From NCBI RefSeq assembly GCF_001045465.1, contig NZ_LFND01000001.1, forward strand, positions 558,001 through 622,000: a stretch of 64,000 bases of DNA, written 5' to 3'. Source of the DNA: Chryseobacterium angstadtii. Lineage in GTDB: Bacteria; Bacteroidota; Bacteroidia; Flavobacteriales; Weeksellaceae. Position numbers and translations under genes: made by a program. Shown here one piece after another: positions 51,895-59,992 of the stretch. The notes under the pieces were generated by a model. The model was given only the letters and a program-made list of their open reading frames with translations. It was not told the origin of the DNA and searched no databases. Every line of letters starts with the position of its first letter. Position 1 is the first letter of the stretch.

Positions 51895-53011
51895 GGTGAG
51901 GAACAAAACGGCTCTGGTTATTGGTGATCAGATGAACACTTTCTCTGATCCCAATGCCTGCAGGCTCCTGTCCTATTACCCAGCTTCCTATGAACGGATA
52001 ATTTCCGTTAAAATTAGGAAGATCAAACAGCTGCTGATAAATAAAGCCTTCTTTACCGTAAACGCCATCATTTTCCTCTACAGGAACGTTATTTTTATAC
52101 AGGATAACATTGGCTCCCTCTCTGGAATAGATCGGTTTTTTAGCAAAATCTTTCAGATGTTTAGGTTCAAAATAAGACTCAAGCAGGTAAGGATGATTAG
52201 GATACATCTCCCAAAGTACGGGCAGAAGAGCTTTTGAGGAAAGTAATATTTTCCAGGCAGGCTCAATCCATTGAGATCTGAAACCGTTTTTTACCAGCTT
52301 CTCTCCAAAACCGTCTGCAAGAATCCATTCGTAAGGGTAAAGTTTAAAAATATATTCCATGATGGAACGGTCACCTGCTACAAATTCCGAAATATCATCA
52401 GCCCATCCGATATCCTGAACGGGAATAAACTCCGTATCAAAACCGGCCTGAGAGGCACAGTCACGCATATATTCTACATTCGTAACGTCTTCGATATTCG
52501 TAAGCGACGCAAAATAAACATAATGCGGATTCATATAGTTTTTAAGATGCTTCCAATACCCAACCAGTTTTTCATGAATAGAATTAAACTGATCTTTATA
52601 TGGAAACTGCTCCTGAAGCCAATACCATTGTATAACGGATCCTTCATACAACGAAGTAGGTGTGTCCGCATTGAACTCCAACAGTTTTAAATTCTTACCG
52701 TCAAAACCAAAATCAAATCTTCCGTAGATCGATGGATGATCTTCTTCCCAGCTTGTGACAATGTAATTCCGGAACCATTCGGGAATATTAAATTTTTCCC
52801 AGAGATTTTTTTCAATAATATAATCAACCGCTTCCAGACACATCTGCCAGAGTTCTGCCGTTGCAGTTTCTATCGTATTGATTTCTTCTGTGTTAAACTG
52901 ATAATAATGACTTTCGTCCCAGTAAAGGCCATCCAGAGAGTGATACCCGAAGCCCAGGTTTTCAAGTTTATGCTGCCAGTTTTTTCTGAATTGTGACTGA
53001 ATTCTTTCCAT
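51884..53011 (-). CDS. Glutathionylspermidine-synthase-family (ATP-grasp) protein
   Basis: 375 aa. The C-terminal synthetase-like fold of GspS/YgiC/YjfC is seen in YGRFDFGFDGKNLKLLEFNADTPTSLYEG, the conserved central EFNADTP motif, KALLPVLWEMYPNHPYLLESYF, KKPIYSREGANV, and IGIRESVHLITNNQSRFVPHLI. The amidase half of full Gsp is absent. In enterobacteria YgiC travels with the lipoprotein YgiB. Here two small lipoproteins precede it in the same way. The substrate is unknown. Its end overlaps the convergent sulfatase gene. Confidence 0.88.
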   Translation of the reverse strand: MERIQSQFRKNWQHKLENLGFGYHSLDGLYWDESHYYQFNTEEINTIETATAELWQMCLEAVDYIIEKNLWEKFNIPEWFRNYIVTSWEEDHPSIYGRFDFGFDGKNLKLLEFNADTPTSLYEGSVIQWYWLQEQFPYKDQFNSIHEKLVGYWKHLKNYMNPHYVYFASLTNIEDVTNVEYMRDCASQAGFDTEFIPVQDIGWADDISEFVAGDRSIMEYIFKLYPYEWILADGFGEKLVKNGFRSQWIEPAWKILLSSKALLPVLWEMYPNHPYLLESYFEPKHLKDFAKKPIYSREGANVILYKNNVPVEENDGVYGKEGFIYQQLFDLPNFNGNYPFIGSWVIGQEPAGIGIRESVHLITNNQSRFVPHLIG

Positions 53012-53014
53012 AAT

Positions 53015-53341
53015 CTACGATGATGCACTAAAACCGCTTCTTCCCAGTTCCCCTCTCACAACATTTCCTTTGAAATTATTTCTCCCGATATTGGATTTGG
53101 AACTGATAGCATCACTATAATAACCTGCTTTTTGATAAGACCCGTAACTGTAAGCTCCGTACGGTCTGAATGCGTGATACATAAGAACTCCGGCCAGAAA
53201 GCCATGCGATCTGGTATACGATGCCGTGGTATCAGACCTCATATAGACTTTCTTTTCACCTTTATCTTTGGGCTTTTCCTGAGAACAGGCAGCCAGTACT
53301 CCTGTTACAAAAAGTAATTTTATAGAACTCGACTTTTTCAT
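53015..53341 (-). CDS. Small lipoprotein next to the ATP-grasp gene (YgiB-like by context)
   Basis: 108 aa, lipobox ending Cys19 (TGVLAAC). The mature part has a short basic section, then an aromatic Gly/Tyr/Ser-rich segment (FRPYGAYSYGSYQKAGYY) and a Ser/Gly/Arg end (GELGRSGFSASS). The gene pair with a YgiC-type ATP-grasp protein parallels ygiB-ygiC, and a peptide-end modification could be imagined, but sequence similarity to YgiB is weak to my eye. It starts one base inside the stop of the upstream lipoprotein gene and ends 3 bp before the ATP-grasp gene. Confidence 0.75.
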   Translation of the reverse strand: MKKSSSIKLLFVTGVLAACSQEKPKDKGEKKVYMRSDTTASYTRSHGFLAGVLMYHAFRPYGAYSYGSYQKAGYYSDAISSKSNIGRNNFKGNVVRGELGRSGFSASS

Positions 53342-53661
53342 TATTGAACCGTTATAAAAAATTCGTAGTCTTTTTTCGTTTTGACGATATGATCGTTGCC
53401 ATCATTATCTTCTCCTCCTACAAGAGTATCTCCAAGGCTCGGAATAGTATCTTTTGTAATAATTTCCTTAAAAAGATTCTTCTGCTTCCAGATTCTGTGT
53501 TTAGTGATAAGAACATCTGCATTTTCTAAGTGTTCCACAGAAAGTTCGGTCTCTATAGAACCTGACTTATCTACACTGTTTACTTCATCTTCTTTTTCTT
53601 TTTTACATGCCGTAAATGCCAATATTCCAAGCGATAAAAGGCAAAGTTTAATTTTTTTCAC
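53341..53661 (-). CDS. Small lipoprotein of unknown function
   Basis: 106 aa, lipobox ending Cys19 (ILAFTAC), mature part highly acidic and Lys-rich (KKEKEDEVNSVDKSGS) with a C-terminal beta-like stretch (IVKTKKDYEFFITVQ). I do not recognise a family. First gene of a three-gene minus-strand operon with the YgiB-like and ATP-grasp genes. A TACTTTTG -7 element (53687-53680) is 18 nt upstream. Confidence 0.75.
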   Translation of the reverse strand: MKKIKLCLLSLGILAFTACKKEKEDEVNSVDKSGSIETELSVEHLENADVLITKHRIWKQKNLFKEIITKDTIPSLGDTLVGGEDNDGNDHIVKTKKDYEFFITVQ

Positions 53662-53679
53662 GCGGGTCGTAATTTTTCA

Positions 53680-53687
53680 CAAAAGTA
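53680..53687 (-). promoter_or_regulatory. -7 promoter element of the lipoprotein/ATP-grasp operon
   Basis: TACTTTTG on the minus strand, 18 nt before the ATG at 53661. No clear -33 TTG. Confidence 0.5.
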
Positions 53688-53737
53688 GTCATTTAGTAAT
53701 GATATTATTTTAAATTTACAAGGCAAAAATTTTTATT

Positions 53738-54595
53738 ATGAAATGGACAGACGATAGAGGCGGGAACGTAGACGACCGCCGTGGTTCTGGTGGCAGCGGA
53801 GGTATGGTTGTAGGCGGAGGGCTCGGAACTTTAATTATAGCAGCAATTATTTTCTTCCTGGGAGGTGATCCTTCGGGTATTCTGAACTCTGGAAGTGTTC
53901 AGTCTTCCGGAAGCGGACAGCAGCGTGAACTTACTGCTGAGGATAAACAAATTGGGGACATGGTTGACATGATGGGTAAATGGAACATTATTACCTGGGA
54001 CCAAATCTTTAAAGAAAATGGAATGACCTATACGAAGCCGGGGATTGTTCTTTTTGAAAATACTACCCAATCCGGATGCGGTACAGCCCAGTCTGCAATG
54101 GGACCATTCTATTGCCCTGCAGATCAGAAAGTCTATATGGATATGAGCTTTTTCAATGAACTTCAGCAAAGATTCGGAGCCAAAGTAACGGAATTTACAG
54201 TTGCTTACGTTCTGGCTCATGAAGTAGGCCATCATGTGCAGACCCTTCTCGGAACTACCCAAAAAGTAGATGCATTAAGAAGAAGCGGAAGATATTCCGA
54301 AGCTGAGATGAACAAGGTTTCTGTAGCCACAGAACTCCAGGCGGATTTTTATGCCGGAGTATGGGCCAAAAGAACAAATGATACAAAAGGTATTCTGGAG
54401 CCAGGCGATATAGAATCTGCCATAGATGCTGCACAGGCTGTAGGTGATGACAATATCCAGAAAAGATCTCAGGGATATGTGAACCAGGAGAGCTTTACAC
54501 ACGGCTCATCTGCACAGCGTAAAGAATGGTTTATGAAAGGTTACAATACAGGAGATATTAAGCAGGGAGATACTTTCAACCAGCTTTTGAGATAA
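53738..54595 (+). CDS. Neutral zinc metallopeptidase, YpfJ/KPN_02809 family
   Basis: 285 aa. The family start KWTDDRGGNVDDRRG is followed by a Gly-rich segment and a membrane span (about 27-48). The zinc site is HEVGH (His161, Glu162, His165) in VAYVLAHEVGHHVQTLLG, with the third ligand likely Glu/Asp in VATELQADFYAGVWAKR. The C-terminal AQRKEWFMKGYNTGD is also typical. The natural substrate is unknown. It is convergent with two GLPGLI genes across a bidirectional terminator. Confidence 0.93.
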   Translation: MKWTDDRGGNVDDRRGSGGSGGMVVGGGLGTLIIAAIIFFLGGDPSGILNSGSVQSSGSGQQRELTAEDKQIGDMVDMMGKWNIITWDQIFKENGMTYTKPGIVLFENTTQSGCGTAQSAMGPFYCPADQKVYMDMSFFNELQQRFGAKVTEFTVAYVLAHEVGHHVQTLLGTTQKVDALRRSGRYSEAEMNKVSVATELQADFYAGVWAKRTNDTKGILEPGDIESAIDAAQAVGDDNIQKRSQGYVNQESFTHGSSAQRKEWFMKGYNTGDIKQGDTFNQLLR

Positions 54596-54613
54596 CCTTC
54601 TTTATATACAGTT

Positions 54614-54650
54614 AAAAACCCCCGAAGAAAATTCTTCAGGGGTTTATTTT
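54614..54650. terminator. Bidirectional terminator between the metallopeptidase and GLPGLI genes
   Basis: AAACCCC and GGGGTTT pair, continued inside by GAAGAA/TTCTTC after one mismatch, with T-rich tails both ways. Confidence 0.88.
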
Positions 54651-55493
54651 TTATTGCAGTTCTATTGGATTGCTGTTTTTCTTGATCTCTTCTTTTACCC
54701 GTTCTTCCATTCTCTTTCTCATATCGGCAGGATTCTGATTTCCTCCTCCTCTGCCTCCTACTCTCACTGTACCGGCAAAACCGCCACCGCCTCCACTCTG
54801 CATAAAGGACATTGGATCCGTTTTATATTTTTCCTGCTGTTTCAGATAGTCCGCTCTTTTTACCTTCAGGGTATTTCCGAACTGGTTTAAGGTCGCTATT
54901 TCACCAATTTTATAATTCTTCATCAAGTCAAAAGAATATTCCCCTTTATCATCTTCTACTTTAACAATAAGGCCGGGAAGACCTCCGAATTTGTATGGCC
55001 CATCCTGATAAGGCAAATCTGTTGTAAACCATGCAGTCCATTTTCTTCCGGCGAAGTCTGTTGTAGCTTTCTGAACTTTATAATCACCTATTTTGGTAGT
55101 TTCAGAAGACATTTTCCAGTTGAGAGGACGGTCTTCCTCGTACGAATAAATATCTCTTCCGATTCTGTCCTTAAATGTGGTCTTCTGGCTGGATTTATCT
55201 TTTTCAACAGAATAATTGATATTGGTTCTCACTCCTTCCATCTGTTCCCGGCTTACAGAGCCTCTTCCTCCGCCACCCTGAAAAGCTTTCTGCAGTATGG
55301 AATCTCTTTTATATCTGTTTTCAGAATAAAAAATTGATTTTTCGGCGGAGATATCTAAATATGCGTTTTCCGTTTTAATATCTGTTTTATTTTCTGCATC
55401 AGGCTTCATAGTCACCTGATAAACAAATCTGTTGTTCTGTGCAGAAATGTGCTGCATAAACAACGCTAAAGCAATGATGCCTATTTTTTTCAT
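54651..55493 (-). CDS. GLPGLI-family exported protein
   Basis: 280 aa, signal peptide ending HISAQ (residue about 18). It has the family motif YKFGGLPGLIVKVEDDKGEYSF and the usual WTAWFTTDLPYQDGPYKF before it. Its beta-rich body and N-terminal RFVYQVTMKPDA are family features. C-terminal 60 residues are low-complexity, Gly/Arg-rich (SGGGGGFAGTVRVGGRGGGN), possibly disordered. The role of GLPGLI proteins is unknown. It is the second of two paralogues, 11 bp after the first. Confidence 0.9.
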   Translation of the reverse strand: MKKIGIIALALFMQHISAQNNRFVYQVTMKPDAENKTDIKTENAYLDISAEKSIFYSENRYKRDSILQKAFQGGGGRGSVSREQMEGVRTNINYSVEKDKSSQKTTFKDRIGRDIYSYEEDRPLNWKMSSETTKIGDYKVQKATTDFAGRKWTAWFTTDLPYQDGPYKFGGLPGLIVKVEDDKGEYSFDLMKNYKIGEIATLNQFGNTLKVKRADYLKQQEKYKTDPMSFMQSGGGGGFAGTVRVGGRGGGNQNPADMRKRMEERVKEEIKKNSNPIELQ

Positions 55494-55504
55494 TTTTGGA
55501 TTTT

Positions 55505-56422
55505 TTATTTTAATTCAATTGGATTTTGACTTTCACTATTTCTTAGAGAGCTATCTCCGGAACCTCCATTGGGGACAGAGAAAGTACTGTTATTACCTCC
55601 TGCATGAGGCATTCCTCTATCTCCTCCCATTCTGTCGCCCCGCATTCCACCGTGTCTGCTACCATCAAAACCCATCCCCTCTTTTCCAGCTCCTGTTGAC
55701 AGTCTTCTGTTCTTACCTGCCTCTAATTGCAATGCAGCTTTATCTCCGTTAAACTCAATTCTTGTACTTTGCTTTGCATTAGGATCACTAGGTTTTTCGA
55801 AGGCATTCTGAACTTTTATTTTTTTTACAAGATCGAATTTATAATCGCCGTTCTCATCCTCAAGCTTTACAATCAACCCCGGAAGTCCGGAGAATTTATA
55901 AGGGCCATCGGAAATATTAATATCTTTCGTGAACCAGGCAGTCCATACCCTTCCTCCAAAATTAGTGACTGCTTTTTGTACGGAATAGCCATTCTGATTT
56001 TCTTTTGCATCTGCTATTTCCCACTTCAGAGGCCTGTCTTCCTGGTAGTAAATTTCTCTGCCGGCCACTTTATCGTAATAATAAACTTTCTGTTGAGAAA
56101 TACTTTTAATAATATAATTTTCAAAAAAAGCAGGTTCCATATCTTTTTTGGTCCCCAGCTTTTTCAGATCCTTCTCTCTTTTTTTATAATCTTCTTTATC
56201 TTCAGCCCTGAAAGAGGCCTGTAAAGAATCTCTAATTAATTTATTTTCACTGATAAACGAGGAACGGTCTCCTTTAATATCCAGAAATGTTCTTTCATGT
56301 TTCATGCGAACCAGATTAATAGAATCGGGGTTTACCGCTGTGTCATAGATGTATCTCATGGTCTGCCCATAGGTAACAGTGGCCAAAATCAGTAAAAAAA
56401 AGACAATTAATTTTCTTTTCAT
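55505..56422 (-). CDS. GLPGLI-family exported protein, tandem paralogue
   Basis: 305 aa from the ATG at 56422, which has AAGGAG upstream; the in-frame ATG at 56446 is less likely. Signal peptide ends VTYGQ (residue about 20). The motif YKFSGLPGLIVKLEDENGDYKF and preceding VWTAWFTKDINISDGPYKF match its neighbour, and the C-terminal region is again Gly/Met/Arg-rich. Clearly a tandem duplication with divergence. Same operon as 54651-55493. Confidence 0.9.
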   Translation of the reverse strand: MKRKLIVFFLLILATVTYGQTMRYIYDTAVNPDSINLVRMKHERTFLDIKGDRSSFISENKLIRDSLQASFRAEDKEDYKKREKDLKKLGTKKDMEPAFFENYIIKSISQQKVYYYDKVAGREIYYQEDRPLKWEIADAKENQNGYSVQKAVTNFGGRVWTAWFTKDINISDGPYKFSGLPGLIVKLEDENGDYKFDLVKKIKVQNAFEKPSDPNAKQSTRIEFNGDKAALQLEAGKNRRLSTGAGKEGMGFDGSRHGGMRGDRMGGDRGMPHAGGNNSTFSVPNGGSGDSSLRNSESQNPIELK

Positions 56423-56574
56423 TATAACTCCTTGTGGTTGTTTCATTAGGATAAAAAATATCTTCTAAAGTTAAATCAAAAACAGAATTCCCCCATTTAT
56501 AAAAGATAATTTACATCATTTTTAACACCCGAATCACGGTCAGCATGTAAAATCATGAAAATAGACACCATCGA

Positions 56575-56606
56575 TTTGAGATTGCGGAAATTAGTTCGTA
56601 TTTTTG
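56575..56606 (+). promoter_or_regulatory. Promoter of the suf operon
   Basis: TTTG (56575-56578), 20-bp spacer, TATTTTTG (56599-56606). Both boxes are exact, 28 nt before the first suf gene. Confidence 0.78.
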
Positions 56607-56634
56607 CATCATTAAATCATTCTAAATAAATACA

Positions 56635-56964
56635 ATGATAAAAGTATCAGACCAAGCAAAGGCAAAAGCCATCCAGCTGATGACGGAAGAAGGCTTTAAC
56701 CCTGCTGAAGATTATATAAGAGTGGGGGTAAAAAGTGGAGGATGCTCTGGTTTAGAGTATGTTTTGAAGTTCGACAACCAAAAAACAGATACTGATCAGC
56801 TTTTTGAAGACAACAGTGTAAAAATTGTTGTTGATAAAAAATCTATCCTCTATTTAGCAGGAACAGTTCTTGAATATTCAGGAGGACTGAACGGTAAAGG
56901 GTTTGTTTTTAACAATCCTAATGCATCCAGAACATGCGGATGCGGAGAAAGCTTCTCTTTATAG
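56635..56964 (+). CDS. sufA: SufA/IscA/HesB-type iron-sulfur cluster carrier
   Basis: 109 aa A-type carrier that receives clusters from the SufBCD scaffold. Three conserved cysteines are present: one in VGVKSGGCSGLEYVLKF and the CGCGESFSL pair at the C-terminus. No signal peptide. First gene of the suf operon, ahead of sufB; erpA or iscA naming is possible, but position favours sufA. An unusual heptad-repeat hairpin sits in the 82-bp gap before sufB. Confidence 0.93.
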   Translation: MIKVSDQAKAKAIQLMTEEGFNPAEDYIRVGVKSGGCSGLEYVLKFDNQKTDTDQLFEDNSVKIVVDKKSILYLAGTVLEYSGGLNGKGFVFNNPNASRTCGCGESFSL

Positions 56965-56968
56965 GGAA

Positions 56969-57038
56969 GACATAAGATACTAGATATCAGACTTCAGACC
57001 CATGTCTGAAATCTGAAGTCTACAATCTGAAATCTAAA
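56969..57038. repeat. Heptad element C: abutting inverted 7-bp arms between sufA and sufB
   Basis: Ten uninterrupted 7-bp units. The left five are of the type GACTTCA (56990), the right five of the opposite type, such as ATCTGAA (57011 and 57025). GACTTCAGA and TCTGAAGTC (57012-57020) form a perfect 9-bp stem. It fills most of the sufA-sufB gap and ends 8 bp before the sufB ATG. Confidence 0.8.
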
Positions 57039-57046
57039 AAAAAGCA

Positions 57047-58495
57047 ATGAGTAAATACACTGAAGACGATTTAAGAGTCGATCTAGAAAATAAAAAATAT
57101 GAATTCGGGTGGGAAACGAAGATTGATTATGAAGATTTTCCAACCGGATTAAATGAAGATATCGTCCGTGCGATCTCCGCAAAAAAAGAGGAGCCGGAAT
57201 GGATGACGGAATGGCGTCTGGAATCTTTCAGAATCTGGCAGAAAATGACGGAGCCTACCTGGGCGAATATTAAATATGAAAAACCTGATTTTCAGGCAAT
57301 TCGTTATTATGCGGCACCCAAAGCAAAACCGGAACTGGATAGTCTTGATGAAGTAGACCCTGAATTATTGAAAACCTTTGCAAAATTAGGAATCAATATC
57401 GAAGAGCAGAAAAGACTTTCAGGAGTTGCTGTAGACATCGTTATAGATTCTGTTTCTGTAAAGACTACTTTTCAGGACACTTTAATGGAAAAAGGAATTA
57501 TTTTCTGCTCCATTTCTGAGGCTATTAAAAACCATCCGGACTTAGTAAGAAAATATCTTGGAAAAGTCGTTCCGAGAGGAGATAACTTCTATTCCGCACT
57601 GAATTCCGCAGTATTCTCTGACGGAAGTTTCTGTTATATTCCAAAAGGAGTAAAATGCCCTATGGAACTTTCCACTTATTTCCGTATCAATCAGGCGGGA
57701 ACAGGACAGTTCGAAAGAACTCTTGTTATTGCAGATGAAGGAAGCTACGTTTCTTATCTTGAAGGGTGTACAGCTCCATCAAGAGATGAAAACCAACTGC
57801 ACGCAGCTGTGGTGGAACTGATTGCAATGGACAACGCTGAAATTAAATATTCAACTGTTCAAAACTGGTATCCTGGAAATGAAGAAGGGAAAGGAGGAGT
57901 TTTCAACTTCGTAACCAAAAGAGGCTTATGCGAAAGAAATGCAAAAATCTCCTGGACACAGGTGGAAACAGGTTCTGCTGTAACCTGGAAATATCCGTCT
58001 TGTATCTTAAAAGGTGACGGATCTATCGGGGAGTTCTACTCTATTGCAGTAACCAACAATCACCAGTATGCAGATACAGGAACAAAAATGATCCACATTG
58101 GTAAGAATACCAAATCAACGATTATTTCAAAAGGTATTTCTGCAGGAAAGTCTCAAAATTCTTACAGAGGCCAGGTAAAAGTAATGCCTTCGGCCAAAGG
58201 AGCCAGAAACTTTTCCCAGTGTGATTCTTTGTTGATGGGTAATGAATGTGGTGCACATACTTTCCCATACATTGAAATCAAAGATCCTACTGCCCAGCTG
58301 GAACATGAAGCAACTACTTCAAAAATTGGAGAAGATCAGATCTTCTACTGCAACCAGAGAGGAATTGATACGGAAAGAGCGATCGCTTTGATCGTTAATG
58401 GATTCAGTAAAGAAGTTTTAAATAAACTTCCGATGGAATTTGCTATTGAAGCTCAGAAGTTACTTGAGATTTCTTTAGAGGGAAGTGTTGGATAA
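57047..58495 (+). CDS. sufB: Fe-S cluster assembly scaffold SufB
   Basis: 482 aa. Central scaffold of SufBCD on which the [4Fe-4S] cluster is built. Family features: [20 protein letters not shown] at the N-terminus, [47 protein letters not shown] and [19 protein letters not shown] [18 protein letters not shown], and the C-terminal [20 protein letters not shown]. Cys residues of the ligand region (YLEGCTAP and [18 protein letters not shown]) are present. The gene ends 8 bp before an inserted inverted-repeat cassette. Confidence 0.97.
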   Translation: MSKYTEDDLRVDLENKKYEFGWETKIDYEDFPTGLNEDIVRAISAKKEEPEWMTEWRLESFRIWQKMTEPTWANIKYEKPDFQAIRYYAAPKAKPELDSLDEVDPELLKTFAKLGINIEEQKRLSGVAVDIVIDSVSVKTTFQDTLMEKGIIFCSISEAIKNHPDLVRKYLGKVVPRGDNFYSALNSAVFSDGSFCYIPKGVKCPMELSTYFRINQAGTGQFERTLVIADEGSYVSYLEGCTAPSRDENQLHAAVVELIAMDNAEIKYSTVQNWYPGNEEGKGGVFNFVTKRGLCERNAKISWTQVETGSAVTWKYPSCILKGDGSIGEFYSIAVTNNHQYADTGTKMIHIGKNTKSTIISKGISAGKSQNSYRGQVKVMPSAKGARNFSQCDSLLMGNECGAHTFPYIEIKDPTAQLEHEATTSKIGEDQIFYCNQRGIDTERAIALIVNGFSKEVLNKLPMEFAIEAQKLLEISLEGSVG

Positions 58496-58502
58496 GTATA
58501 AT

Positions 58503-58577
58503 TTTATCGCAAGGTTAGACTAAGATTTATTATCGCTTACTATTTATTTTTAAGATAAACAAAGGCGCTAACGCTTA
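58503..58577 (+). repeat. Left 75-nt inverted-repeat arm of the cassette
   Basis: Starts 8 bp after the sufB stop. Perfectly complementary to the right arm at 58503-58528 and 58547-58577; 58529-58546 has diverged. Confidence 0.95.
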
Positions 58578-58599
58578 GGAAGGTAATACAAGTTTTTAA

Positions 58600-58631
58600 T
58601 TGAGTTCCTACAATTAACTTCTGTATATTTG
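58600..58631 (+). promoter_or_regulatory. Promoter inside the cassette for the GxxExxY gene
   Basis: TTG (58600-58602), 21-bp spacer, TATATTTG (58624-58631), then 15 nt to the ATG at 58647. It lies between the left arm and the cargo gene. Confidence 0.7.
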
Positions 58632-58646
58632 CGAAAAATTACACAA

Positions 58647-59039
58647 ATGACTGAAAATGAAATTTCAAAGATTGTCTTTGAAAGTGGATTAAAGATTCAT
58701 AGAAAATTAGGAATTGGCTTATATGAAAGCGTTTATGAAGAATGTCTTTTCTATGAGTTTAAAAAAGCAGATGTAAAAGTTGAAAGACAAAAACCTCTGC
58801 ATATCCAATACGAAGAGCTGTTGCTGGAAAATGCTTTTAAAATGGATTTATTAATTGAAAACAAAGTTGTTTTAGAGATTAAATCCGTTGAAAGTTTGAC
58901 GAATTTTCATGCTGCACAATTAAAAAATTATTTAAGACTTGGAAACTACAAGCTAGGTATGCTTATCAATTTCAATTCTCAATTGTTTAAAAATGGCGTT
59001 ATGAGAATAGCAAATGGTCTTGATGGTTTCTTAAATTAA
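58647..59039 (+). CDS. GxxExxY protein (PD-(D/E)xK nuclease-like) carried by the cassette
   Basis: 130 aa from the ATG at 58647; an in-frame TTG at 58629 overlaps the -7 box. The name motif is GLYESVYEECL (residues about 24-34). A nuclease-like core follows: FKMDLLIENKVVLEIKSVE gives Asp, then Glu-x-Lys, as in PD-(D/E)xK nucleases, and NFHAAQLKNYLRLGNYKLGMLINF is typical of the family. Activity is not known to me. It has its own promoter and sits in the loop of the inverted repeats, so it is best seen as cargo or as the mobility/maintenance protein of the element. Confidence 0.9.
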   Translation: MTENEISKIVFESGLKIHRKLGIGLYESVYEECLFYEFKKADVKVERQKPLHIQYEELLLENAFKMDLLIENKVVLEIKSVESLTNFHAAQLKNYLRLGNYKLGMLINFNSQLFKNGVMRIANGLDGFLN

Positions 59040-59069
59040 AAAATAAATAGAGAAATAGTATTTCATTGA

Positions 59070-59144
59070 TAAGCGTTAGCGCCTTTGTTTATCTTAAAAA
59101 AGCAAAGGAGATTAAAGAAAATCTTAGTCTAACCTTGCGATAAA
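59070..59144 (-). repeat. Right 75-nt inverted-repeat arm of the cassette
   Basis: Complements the left arm (59070-59100 with 58547-58577; 59119-59144 with 58503-58528). It ends 9 bp before the sufC ATG, so any cleavage in it would leave sufC a short leader. Confidence 0.95.
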
Positions 59145-59153
59145 TTAGAATAT

Positions 59154-59897
59154 ATGTTAGAGATAAAAAACTTGCACGCCAAAATTGAAGACGGCGCAGA
59201 AATTTTAAAAGGTATTAATCTTGAAATAAAGCCGGGAGAAGTTCATGCCATCATGGGACCGAACGGAGCCGGAAAATCTACTCTTTCTTCTGTAATCGCA
59301 GGAAAAGAAGATTATGAAGTAACGGACGGTGAAATTCTTTTCCAGGGAGAAGACATCAGCGAAGATGCCCCTGAAGACAGAGCACATAAAGGAATTTTCC
59401 TTTCTTTTCAGTATCCGGTAGAAATTCCGGGAGTTTCTGTAACGAACTTTATTAAAGCGGCTTTAAACGAAACCAGAAAAGCAAACGGACTAGAGGAAAT
59501 GCCTGCAAAAGAAATGCTTGCCCTTATCCGTGAAAAATCTGAACAATTGGGCATCAAAAAAGATTTCCTTTCAAGATCTTTGAACGAAGGGTTTTCAGGA
59601 GGTGAAAAGAAGAGAAATGAGATCTTCCAGATGATGATGCTTAATCCGAAATTAGCCATTCTTGATGAAACAGATTCAGGTCTTGACATTGATGCATTAA
59701 GAATTGTTGCAGATGGTGTAAATCATTTCAAAAACGAAGGAAATGCAGTGCTTCTGATTACCCACTATCAGAGATTGCTTAACTATATTCAGCCTGACTT
59801 TGTTCACGTTCTTGCCAACGGAAAAATCATCAAAACCGGTGATAAGTCCCTTGCTTTGGAACTTGAAGAAAAAGGCTACGACTGGCTTCTTAACTAA
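59154..59897 (+). CDS. sufC: Fe-S assembly ATPase SufC
   Basis: 247 aa ABC ATPase that drives SufBCD rearrangement. Walker [13 protein letters not shown] (about residue 37), Q-loop FQYPVEIPG, signature [14 protein letters not shown], Walker [18 protein letters not shown], and switch His in [13 protein letters not shown]. The ATG follows the cassette's right arm by 9 bp; there is no obvious Shine-Dalgarno sequence in that space. Confidence 0.97.
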   Translation: MLEIKNLHAKIEDGAEILKGINLEIKPGEVHAIMGPNGAGKSTLSSVIAGKEDYEVTDGEILFQGEDISEDAPEDRAHKGIFLSFQYPVEIPGVSVTNFIKAALNETRKANGLEEMPAKEMLALIREKSEQLGIKKDFLSRSLNEGFSGGEKKRNEIFQMMMLNPKLAILDETDSGLDIDALRIVADGVNHFKNEGNAVLLITHYQRLLNYIQPDFVHVLANGKIIKTGDKSLALELEEKGYDWLLN

Positions 59898-59992
59898 GAA
59901 GTTGTTTCAGCAGAGATGTTATCAATCCTTGCCGAAAATGCGGAAAAACCGCAGTAATTATTAGTATTTTTAAATATATAAAATAAGGTGTG

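Larger units (their letters stand above)
58503..59144 (+). mobile_element. IVS-like cassette with 75-nt inverted repeats carrying a GxxExxY gene
   Basis: 642 bp between sufB and sufC. The two 75-nt arms (58503-58577 and 59070-59144) are inverted copies: outer 26 nt perfect, middle 18 nt decayed but the same length on both sides (10 of 18 can still pair, with G-U), inner 31 nt perfect. The cargo gene lies in the loop and has its own promoter. No transposase or IS motif and no clear target duplication are seen. sufC follows 9 bp after. The element resembles intervening-sequence elements known from 23S rRNA genes in layout. Confidence 0.85.

Noticed and set aside
58503..59144. Ordinary insertion sequence or miniature IS
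   Set aside because: No DDE, HUH or serine recombinase motif, and the arms are far longer than usual terminal repeats. The cargo is nuclease-like.
58490..59155. Target-site duplication around the GxxExxY cassette
   Set aside because: The flanks (GTATAAT on the left, TTAGAATATA on the right) have only loosely similar AT-rich bases; no convincing direct repeat.
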